This document shows, piece after piece, positions 24,315 through 36,200 of a stretch of 64,000 nucleotides of DNA (positions are counted from its first letter, which is position 1; the number at the start of each line of letters is the position of its first letter). The DNA lies in assembly GCA_936450465.1 (NCBI GenBank), contig OW388290.1:28757457-28821456 (forward strand), given 5' to 3'. The position numbers were made by a program, and so were the translations under genes. The notes beneath the pieces are model-generated. The model saw nothing but the letters and a program-made list of their open reading frames with translations, had not been told where the DNA came from and made no database searches. The stretch is from Gibbula magus. Its lineage: Eukaryota; Mollusca; Gastropoda; Trochida; Trochidae.

Positions 24315-27300
24315 ATGGCAGACACATCAGCTAAAACAGATACAGCGGAGAGAATGGTGAGTATGGAGGAACGCTACAAAGCAGCGATGGTGCTTGCTGG
24401 GGCGGGGGATGCTCTTGGATACAAGAATGGAGAATGGGAGTTTTGTCATAGCGGCACAGCTATACTTGCTGAACTGAAGAAGCTTGGAGGGCTGGAAAAT
24501 GTCAAAGTGAAAGGTATGTTTGAGTTTTGAGATATTTTCATTCTTTTATGATATTTACTTCTTTATTTAAAGTATTACAATGATTTAGTGTTATTGTGTT
24601 TGAAATGATCTTTTGATTGAAGAGAGTAACCATACCTATTTTAGTGGAGACATATCAAGAGACAATAGAGTAATTGGAGGGGCACATTTAAAGGTAGACA
24701 AGTCGCAGAATTTAGCTGTGGAAGGCATTAATTAATTAGCTCACAGCCAGTCGGAAATCTCAATCAGCGCTCCCTCTACTCAGCGGTGTTTTCATTGCGC
24801 AGAGGCCTACTCGCCACTACTTGCCGTACAAGCGCGATACTCAACCGGATGCGAGCTTCTTATATATATGAAAGTATAGAGAAAACATACACGCGACATA
24901 CAGGCCAATTATATCATTTTTGTCAATATAACCAAAGTACAATTGTGATGATTTTGCAAATATTTCGCATGCGAATAGCAATCTACAATGTGTGATAAGA
25001 ATAACGAACTTGTGAGCTTGATAATCCGTGCACATCGTCGTATAACACTTTAAGTTGCCTAATTGTTGTTGGACTGAGGTTTAACGTCTGCGTTCAGAGA
25101 TAGTGACCGTTATATGGTTTTATTCAAATGAGTGTCAAACAAACAAAATACAAAACTCTCATCCTATTCCTAAATTCCATGGGTTGAATATATATTCCTA
25201 ACTTTGATTGGCTGACAATATCTAGACTGAATGTCGCATTAATGTGTATTTGTTGTCATGATCAGCATTGTGTCACCAAGACCGAACATTTGACAATTAA
25301 CATGTCTATTGACATGCCAGTCACCGAGATGCCATTTGTTGTGTAATAGAACCGGTCCAGTAAACTTGTTAACTGTAAAAACATAATAATTACACTCGAG
25401 GCTCCCCCCCTTTTCTCACCTATACTCAGCTTATTTGACTTTGTTCTGCTTAATTACGTAAACTTATTTGCTGTAACAACACTTCTCCCCTCTTTGATCT
25501 TGAAGAAACATCTATATGGTACGCTAAACTGATCATTTGTATTGGAGCGGCAAGTAAATTCTATCAGCGTATTTACCGATCCGTGTCGTTTTCATTTACG
25601 AGATGTACAGTAAGTTTGGTAACAAAAAAGATTTCATTCGATCTTGTTCGTTGTCTATAAATGTGTATAATCACAATGTGGTTTAATTGTATTTTATTCA
25701 ATAAGAAGAAATGAATTGGCAAAAAGTCTAGATGACTTTTGTAAATGCCAATCAACAATGCATGTATGGTTCACATTTATACATGATGTTTAAATGATGA
25801 TACATTTATGAACACAATAATCATAATGTATATGTGTGCATGTACAATGCAACATTCTTCATGTAAAATTCAGTGAGCTTGTTCAGTTGTTGACCAATCC
25901 AGTTCATGTATTTATACATGAAATAAATTTCATAAAACTCTATAGCAAGTGAAAATGGTTTGCATTGCATTGCATCATAAAGGGGTCTAAACAATATTTT
26001 GATCGACAAACTTGAATTAAAATAACCTTTTATGTTTATGTTCTTACACTTTTGGATATACTTTGTCACTGATATCAAACGTGACAGCAACAAAGAAACG
26101 TTGAATGAATGTGAGTCGTAACCATGATATTTTCACCAAACATCTTTTCAGGAAATCGATGTCATCTTTTCAGGAAATCGATGTCGTAATATTACCTCTC
26201 TAATGCATTCTATGAAACCATTTAGTAGCATTTAAATTATATTATTATTTATTGGTATTCAGAAACTTGGTAAACGACGACTTTCTCTATGAAATATTGT
26301 AACAAACTTGAAATCTCAATCCTGGACGAACATTACATGCAGTATAGCAATGATAAATGTGTGTGTGTACTGTAACCCTGTTTGTCATCTTTTAACGGCA
26401 TCTTGAAATACATGCCGTTTAAGTAATATACAATTTACAATTAATCCCGTATGTGAAGTTTTAATGTAGAAGTAGATTCCGAAAGATTGTATCAACAACC
26501 TGTCAAATAATTTCGAGTTGAAAATATTTCTATTAATTGCGTTTCAAGATGTTAAATATTGTCATTACTAATAATATTAATAGAATGTATAAAAATTTAC
26601 TCTTCAAATACGACATCAGAAGCGTGAACAACTCGGGACAAGGTGTACATGTCGGTGTGCAGTGAGATGAAAAGGGAAATCCCCGGCCTAGACATTGACG
26701 AGCTCGCTCGGCAGAAGCCCAGTTTGATTCACGTGACCGTGTTACCCATAAAATCAATTACGTAATGGGCTCGTTAGCGGCGGTCAATTTGGGATGACAC
26801 TCGTTCAAAATGTCCCCCTTTAAAGCATGCGTTGATAACCGCAATTGTTTGATATGAATTACTGCAACCATTGGGGAACCTCGGACATTCAACCACGTCA
26901 TCTGTGCTTTAAATAAGATTGTGGCTGGAAAGAATATGATCTGAATTAAAGAAATTAACACTCGCAAACCGATTCAGATTATCGTGATGAAACATTTGAA
27001 TTTATAAAAAATATGTTGATACTTTTATCGATTTAACGCTATAAATGACAAAAAATGTTTTAATGAAATGAAATTGATGACTTCAGAGATATGAGAGAAA
27101 ATGGATTCATGTTTCAGAGAGAGGATGGCCTGTTAGTGATGATACAGTGATGCACCTTGCCACAGCAGAAGGTATTGTACTGGTCATCTCATATATTATA
27201 TCTATTCTGTTTATGTTCACATTGTAAGATTCCTTTCTGTGTACTATATTTTCTAACTCTCCCAAATGAAGATTATAATATGAAAATTGACAGACTGTAT

Positions 27301-30300
27301 GTTTTATGTGACCATATAAAGTGGACATGATAAGTTTTCTTTTCAACAAGTTTTGTTCATTTGACACTTCATTTCAACATTGATATAATTTAGGTACTTG
27401 TAAGTATTATTGTAAGTTTTACTATCTTTTTGAACATTATACAATTATAGACTGTCAATACCTGTTTTTATGGACCCGAGAAAACAATATTGACCAAGGA
27501 CGAAGGTCAATTGGCTGAATTCACCAGTCCATAATTGTTATCTCCCGCTGCGCGTTTATAGTATTCGGCTGCGTCCGTCTGTACGGAATGAAATAACTCA
27601 AATACAGTTCACTGGATTATTTTCATATTTTGCATATGGGTTCATCATAGGGAGAGTAATGTTCCTACAGAGGTTTGTGACCTTGACCTTCATTTCAAGG
27701 TCACAATGAGACGTTGTCATTTTAACCTTGTCAGCGGGATATCTCAAGAACTATTTGCTGGATTCTCTTCATATCTTACACATAGCTTCTCCAAGGAAAG
27801 ACGACAAGCTGATTAGATTTTGGTGAGCTTGACATTATTCTCAAGGTCACAGTTGAATTTTGAATTTTTCGACATGTTCGACAGTCGATTTTGCTGATAT
27901 TGACATTGTTTTTCAATTTTGAATAATTATTTTGCGTCGGGGGATCATGTCACCTTAGTGACAACTACTTGTTTTATTATGTATTAATACAGAAAGGAAA
28001 GGTAAACAATGAAATACAGTAAAAAATGTAGTTCAGTTAACAGCTGGGACTTCAGCCAAATGATGTCATGATAACAATAGCATGACGTCCTGCAACAAAT
28101 GTTTCACGTCATGCAGCAATCAGTCAATATGGCTTTTGGTCGGACTGTATGCTTTTCTGTCTGATCGCCTCTCGACCAATCAGATCACTAGAAAAATATG
28201 CTTACATAATAAATACATTAACTTGGAAAATCAAGTTTGATTTTGACTTCATGCACTGTTCTACCGAATTTAATCATTTACACGCCGGGCGTCTATTATT
28301 TTCAAACCGTCTACACCATAGGCGTCTATTTGAGGCAGGCTTCTATTCAAGGCAGGCGTCTATTTCGTTGTAACAACAGACAACTACGATAGGAAGCAGT
28401 GATAATAAAGTTTTAATTCTGTTTAACCCAACGTTAAATTAGGGCAGGCATTTATTATTTTCAGAAAGCCCTGTGCAAGGGCATCTATTCGAGACAGGCG
28501 TCTATTCAAGGCAGGCGTGTAATTAACTCATTAACGCCGAGCACCGATCTTCAGCTGAACGCCTGGCCGTCACGCCTCAGGGTTAGCGTACCACAGCGAC
28601 ACGCTAATTAGCCTGGCACCTCTGATTCAGCGAGAGGAATTTCTTGTTATCAAACGTGTATTTATCGTTAAGCGCTTCCGTCCATTGTGTAGAATGAACT
28701 GATTGTATATTCACGGCAAGATGACATTGAAAGCCAAAAATGTGAATAGATTGCATCATTCTACATAACTGCACGTGCACGACTCTTTGTCGTCTTATCA
28801 ATTATGTAATCCCGTTACATATATCTCTGATATTTGTTTCTGCTTTACCTTTCCAGATCAAACCTTAATATGCTGGGATTATAAGTTATTGACATCAAAT
28901 ACTTATTTATCCTTTCATACGTTTTATAAGTCATATTCAAAATAAAAATCAATTAGAAGTTCGAAACTTGCAAGTAGCATATTCATAAGTCTCAGTTTTT
29001 TATCCCACCGGTATGTAATACCGTGGGATATAGTCATCGCCCCGTCCGTCTGTCCGTTCGTCCGTCTGTCCGTCCGTAATCATTTTGTTTCCGAAGCAGA
29101 ACTCGAAAACCATTCATGATATCTTTCTGAAACTTTACATGTTTATTACCCACCAACTGAAGTGGTGCCTTTTGATATTTTCAGATTTCTGAAAATTTAA
29201 TTTTTTTTCGTTTCCATAGAAACATGTTGAAGTTGGACTTTGTTCAGAGACAGGTTCGTTTCCGGAGCACAGCTCCAAAACCGTTCATCATATCTTCCTG
29301 AAACTTTGCATGTGTATTATCCACTAACTGAAGTGGTGCCTTTTGATATTTTCAGATTTCTGAATTTTTATTTTTTTTTTCGTTTCCATAGAAACATGTT
29401 GAAGTTGGACTTTGTTCAGAGACAGGTTCGTTTCCGGAGCACAACTCCAAAACCGTTCATCATATCTTTTTTTCGTTTCCATAGAAACGTAATACCGTGG
29501 GATATAGTCATCGCCCCGTCCGTCTGTCCGTCCGTCCGTCTGTCCGTCCCAGTAACTGAAGTACGGTAGTAGATACACAAGTATCTGTAAAAGATGTGTT
29601 TTACAAATTTTGTGGAACCGGTGGGATATGTCATCTTCTGATGACTCTTGTTATCACTTGAGTTTGGCTGAAAAGTTCCATGCATGAAACATTTATAAAC
29701 AATAGCAAACTTTTTTGGATATTAAATTTCTTTATTCTGTAGAGGCGACGTTTCGAAATAGATACAAACGTCGTGTCGTTGACAAGCAAGTGATACTGTG
29801 ATGGAGAGGAAGATAACATATACAAACATTGTTGTTACAATAAATTAGGATGAGTTGTTTATACAGCTGAATAGGTTGATGTACAAAGGTTGTTGAGGAG
29901 ATTGAGCAGTTGATTAGAAGCCAGTTGTGATGAGCAAAGATAGCTAGAGATTTAACAATTTTGTTCACCAATAGTATAAGATATCCGTCAACCTGAAGGT
30001 GTATAGAAATATTGAAAGGATTTACCAAGTATGTTCTCATGAATAAAACTAACGTAGGCGTGGCTACAATAATCAAGCTCCATCATATATAACACATGTC
30101 ACGGGAGAAACGTCAGAATGTAGCCGAAATTACCAGTATGTTATTCCAAGCTAAATTACCTTGATCTTGATTGATTGAATATTCACACGCATAATTGCCG
30201 TAACGCAAATTCTAATCTGTTTTGAACATACACATATGTCGACATATACACACAATTACACGGGCGTGACAATGAATCGTGTTGTCTATCTATTGCAGGT

Positions 30301-33057
30301 GTTTATTCTAGCAGGTGTCACGGATCAAACAGGAGTGCCGAATTACCCCAAGGGATTTACATTTCATGGTCAATTGAGTTTCTCAAATATTGTGTTACCA
30401 TAGTCTGATTGAATGGTTATTTGCAAGAACATATGTGTATTTACTATAATTTTATTGACGACGGATCACAAGAGACCGGATCCATTGATATATATGACAA
30501 TGGCATTGGATTATACCAGATTGTGTCAACGTGTTTAGCTAATTTTTGAATGAAAGCATTTTATATTCATGAAAGTACCTAATAACTGTAACGGATTACC
30601 GAATCATTGTTGTACGTGTAGAATATCAATACGAATATTTCAATACCCTTGCATGAAATATCATTGAAATGAATTAGATGCAAATTATGCCACACAATGT
30701 AACAAGTACAATAAGTATCGGTAACCATGTACAATGGATAGGTTTTTGCAGACTAGTTAGGTAAACTACATTGTATATCTTATCAATAACAACAATGACA
30801 TGAATGTTTACTGTGGTCAACAATATTAACCCAGGAAAGTGTTATAGTACAGAAGTTATAGATAAATGAAAATACTTCAACACTCTTCTATTGGCTTAGA
30901 TGTGCGTTGCGTCTTTGAAATAGTTACATAATCGTATGTAAACATGCAAAACAATAGGTATTGTAATATTTTAATTTTAATTTTTCTTTCTATACGCTCA
31001 CTGCATAATACATATTCAGGCATTGCCTTTGTTTACACAAAGTAAAACAGACACAAAATATTCAACGGATATATAGAAAAAGCGATTACTGCAGGTAAGC
31101 CTTTGATACCTATTTCTGACTGCTATCAAAACACCTTAAATACTTCCGGCCATCAACTCTATATGTAGCAACTCTCTAAAAAAAACATGCATCTCGCATG
31201 ATAGATACCTAATTGTTTTAAATTATGTGTGTTTGTGATTCAATAGGCAGCACCCCTAAAACGCGTCTCTCGCTGTGAGAAGCTGTTAATCAGCTACCCC
31301 TAATACACGTCTCTCGCTGTGAGGAACTGGCAGTTAGCTGACCTCTATAAGCGTCTCTCGCTGTGAGCGAGAGATTAACGGCCCGCCTATACGCGTCTCT
31401 CGGCGTTAATGAGTTAAGGAAATATGGTATGCTCCATTTCTGTTAAATTTCATCTTCTTTTCTAATGATATAATTTATTTATCATTTTGACAGCTCTCGT
31501 TAGATCAAGAGACTTGGACAAAGAGAAAATGTTCAGTTTGATAGCAGATTACTACAAGGAATGTATGCGTGACATGGTCGGCAGAGCACCAGGTAAATAG
31601 TGAACTGTCAGTAATCAACCTATTATCACTGTAATAACACTGCATTTGATATGAATGAATGGGAAATTTACTCTTTACATTATCAATACTTAAAAAGTAA
31701 AACATTATGTATTCTTTCTTATTGTGTAAAGCTACCATTTTCCTTGACATCTTGGCTTGTTTCAATGGTAATCTAGCTGATATAAGACTATTACAATGGA
31801 ATCCTAAAGAGAACCTTTAGGAATAACGTATACTTCTCAAAATATGTAACAATTAAAGCTGTCGCCTGTTATACCTGGTGCATCTTGTCATCTGTTAATT
31901 GGTTCACTCCTTTTAATTACAGGTGCTACATGTATGTCGATGACACACAAATTGAGACCTGCTGTGCCGGGCGGATATAAGATTCCTTTTAATCCAAGGT
32001 AAATAATAAGATTAATTGCATATTTATCATTATGTATTGAAAAATCATTCTCCTTTTAAATAATGAATTAGATGATAAATCATATGATCATAATGATTTC
32101 CATGTCTGAGAAGACTTTTCCATATATTTATTAATGGAATATATATTTATCTGTTTCATAATTCTGTATATTGCAGGGGTGGAGGATGTGGAGCCTCAAT
32201 GAGAGCCATGTGTATTGGACTGAGATTCCCCAGGTAAACCTTCAAATATTCTGTCAAAGTTGTATCATGCAGTTCTGTCTTGTCACAGTTGGGTTATTAT
32301 CTATTTTTCTTTTTTATAAATGAATATCACATTTATCATTCAAAACTATTAAAGAAATTTTATGGTTCTGTCTTCTCATCCAGGCACTGCCAATATTGCT
32401 TGTTTTAAGGTTATGTTATTGGGGGATATGGGGGGATTGTTGCAGACATGTAGATACAGATACCCTAAATGAGAGGAGTTATTAATGATGACTTTCAATA
32501 TTCATTGAATTACTCCCTATCCAGACCCGAGGAGCTGAATGAACTTGTAGCAGTGAGTATCGAGAGTGGCCGGATGACCCACCATCACCCGACTGGGTAC
32601 CTGGGAGCTCTCGCTTCATCTCTCTTCACTGCATACGCTATACAGGGTGAGAACTTTGTCACTCATTCGTATTTTTAGCTCATCAGGATTGAAAGATCTT
32701 CTCAATTTAACAGGGTTCTCCACAAAAGATGTTTCTGTAAAATGTGTTTTCTTAATAAAAAAACGAGTTCTCAAAAAACTGTTATCGTAATAAAACACCT
32801 GCTTACTCTATTAACTACGTCTTCTCAAATAAACAAGTTTGTTTTGATCAGAGTCCCCTTCGCCGGTTGTGTTTTTACAAGTACATACCCTTTGTCCAGC
32901 TATTATTATACTAAACAGTACTTTGTCCAGCAGTGATTAACGTGATTAACGTGAGTAACGGAACTTTACCCCAAACTGAAATTATATGTGGCGGGGCTTC
33001 TGAAATTTATTTTTATACTTCCCGGGCCGACACCGCAGGCTGAGAGAGCTCTCTCTG

Positions 33058-33092
<35 letters not shown>

Positions 33093-33135
33093 GTCTCTGT
33101 CTCTCTCTCTCTGTCTCTCTCTATCTCTATCTCTT

Positions 33136-33204
<69 letters not shown>

Positions 33205-36200
33205 CTCTCTCTCGATCTCTCTCTCGATCTCTCTCTCGATTCTCTCTCTTGAAATATTAATCCATATTTTATTCTTGTTCAGGAAAGGACCCCACAGAGT
33301 GGGCATCAGGTCTGCTTCATGTGGTATACAATGAGGCAAGAGAATACATAATACAGTCTAAACACTGTACTCGGGAAAATCTCAATGAATTGTAAGTACG
33401 ACATTCGTCACTTATCAAATAAATTCAGGCCTTGAAACTTGGCGATATGCTGTCTGATTGGACTAAACCAAGTTTATGTGAGAAGTATTCATTCTCATAA
33501 ACACAAAACTGACAAGGATCTTACTTCCTAAATAACCGTCGCAACTAATTATTCTTTATAGCATTGCACAGTTATGACACCGCTAATTCATGCTGTTCTT
33601 ATATACACTTTTAGTTAAGCAGGCCTGAAAGCCTCGATGGTTTACGGCAGAACCAGATTGGCTTAAAGATCCTGTGAAATGCATTTTTCTCAAGAATGAC
33701 AGTTTATGTACCTCTATGTACTTTATATATTGGAATCAATTGAGCATAAAATTGAGACAATATACAATTGCAATTGATAATTAAAGAGCCATCAAGGATG
33801 TTGATGAACATATATTTTTGAGATTTAATGAGACTAAAAATTTGTCATAATTTGCTGGTCTTATCTCAATAAAAAGTACATTGAACAGGCAATAATGTGT
33901 TTATTCTCAGGACATTTAAAAATATTGTTTATAAAGCAATCGTCACATTCAGTAATGTGTGACAAGGGTAACTTGCAAGAGAATCACGTGCAGCACGTGC
34001 AGCGCATGGGTTGTTATGGCGACATGCGCTAGAGACCAGCCTTCACGCTTCGGAAGCGATTGCTGTTTGTGTAGTACGTTTTACGCAATAAAGGGGATTC
34101 TTTTTATATGACGTCATATATTAATTTACCAATGTTAACAAAGACATAATCAACACCGCAATCCATTTGAAGAAAATTCTTGAGGCGTGACTGTGATTAA
34201 CCACAGACGAGGGGTCTCATTAATTAATTAATGATGGTTATCACTGAATTTTTTAGGTGTGGTAAATCGCCAAAAACACATGTTTATGCAATAATTATGT
34301 AATTGTCATCTGTGGAACTACCTAGTTGGTTATCTAAACGGTAGTCACCCATCTGACAGATATGCAGCTGACAGACGCTTTAAAATAACATTTACGGCTC
34401 GGTGCACAGCTGAGTTACTGCTTGTTACCTATTCATTGTAATAGACCAGTCCAAATAAAAGACAAAACAATGTATTTGAAAGTGAGTAATTATTTAAATA
34501 ACATTGATATTTTAGAAGATTGGTTGATTACAAAGTGACTAGACGCTCTTTAAAACTTGTTTATTTTAAAATTAAAGTTAACTGTGAAGACAATTATGAG
34601 AGTAGACGACAGATAATCATTTGATCCTCTGATCACAACAAAGAACTATGTTATCTGTACTATCTGTACAAAGTAGCTTACTCTACTTTGCTTTAATCTG
34701 ATGCATGGTCACCCTCATTCTCTTCCCACAGAGGTTACTCCCTTCAGATTTCCGATCCCACCGTCTGTTGTTTTACGCTTGAAATTGGGAGTGGAAAGGG
34801 TCCTGATTGGTTGCAATTGAATCAAGTTGTGCAATCCGCAACAAGTGACATTTGCCAATGACACGTCATAATGATAAAATAAACATAAGGCCAACGTTTT
34901 CTCGTTTTCCTGTGTTTTCTGTGTTTTCCCCGAAATATGCTATTTGATTTTGTGAAAACTATTGATCATAAACATACTTATAAATAAAGACACAATTACC
35001 AAAAACAGTTCATTTGCGTTATTTACATCAGACATATTTGAATGACATATGCTAATGAGCAAGACTCTTCAGAGTAAAATGCCAAGATCTTTGAAGTCAC
35101 CCGGTCCACATGGTCAATTAAAGATGAGTTTTCATTGGTTAAGAAGCAGGGACACGGTTCGAGATTTCTCTTTCCACCGCTAGGGGATGTTGCTTCTGCT
35201 CCCGATTTCAAGCGAAAAACAACAGAGGGTAGGATCAGAAATCTGAAGGGAGTAATCCTGTGGGAAGAGAATGGGTCACCAATGCTTTGATCTGACTGTG
35301 GGCTGTTCTATTTTATCTTTAGGGGACATACTTAATCTTCCACTAAGAGTCTGCAGGATGGGACGTCGGTCAACCGCCTGTCTGTCAGATGACATATAAC
35401 CATCTAAACTTTCGATATATGGAAAAGTTTAGTTGTTTTAATGAAGATTTGTTAGTAAAATTAACAATCAAAATGTTGAAAAATAACGTTGAATTATGAC
35501 TATTGCCAATAATGAGATTCCTCCAGTGACGTCACAGAAGTCATTGCTTCAGGGACCACACCCCCGCAGATTTTCATTCTGGTCACCGGGGCTAAATTAG
35601 GCGTTGTTTTAAAATGCTGTATACTATACAAGTAATTTATGTCCAGAGTCCAGCTGACCATAAACTTTTCGATTCCTCAACTTTCAAAACCACTGGCTCC
35701 ACAGAGCCCAAACTTTGTGTACAGACTACTTGACCAATAGGAATTATAAATTGTACATTTGGTGACTCTGTTGCAAATCTATTTTTGTTTTCTTTTATAG
35801 AATTTAAAACTGAAATGCTCTGTACATACACCTTTGGCCAATGTAGGTTAAAAATTATAATTCTGTTAACCATCTGACAAATATTTTTGAAAAATGTAAA
35901 TTTTCAACTCTATATTGTGTATTGTTCATTGCCTGATGAACTACAGAGCCAATGACTCTATTTTTCAGATGTGACACAATATTAATTGTTTGGTTTAAAG
36001 TTTGATAATGATTTATATACCGGTAGTTCATTAGAACCATGAATTAAATGGTTATATTTTCAGAAGAGACACAATATTAAAAGTTTGATAATGATTTAAA
36101 CAGCTCATTAGAACCATTAATTAAATAATTTGATAATACTTCCTTTGAATTATGTTTTGATGCGATGTTGTATTTTTGTGGGCATAGCAAAGGGGCTGTT

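Larger units (their letters stand above)
28527..31413. mobile_element. 2.9 kb TTAA-flanked DNA element
   Basis: Perfect 15-bp inverted ends CTCATTAACGCCGAG (28527-28541) and CTCGGCGTTAATGAG (31399-31413) are each bordered outside by TTAA (28523-28526, 31414-31417). This is the signature of piggyBac- or Kolobok-type insertion. No transposase frame is seen. It contains a pearl-like element (29000-29652) and an inner minisatellite (31250-31403); 29,650-31,240 shows nothing else I recognise. It lies in ADPRH intron 2. Confidence 0.72.
33640..35645 (+). repeat. Interspersed ~1 kb repeat, copy split by an insertion
   Basis: The left part is 33640-34339 and the right part 35402-35645; together they match 20655-21690. 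The insert 34340-35401 lies between two copies of ATCTAAAC. It lies in ADPRH intron 7, which also holds 35,646-36,725, A/T-rich with only the pearl-like remnant recognised. Confidence 0.72.

Noticed and set aside
32988..33339. Long Ser/Leu-rich and Arg/Glu-rich frames
   Set aside because: They are translations of the CT microsatellite on its two strands.
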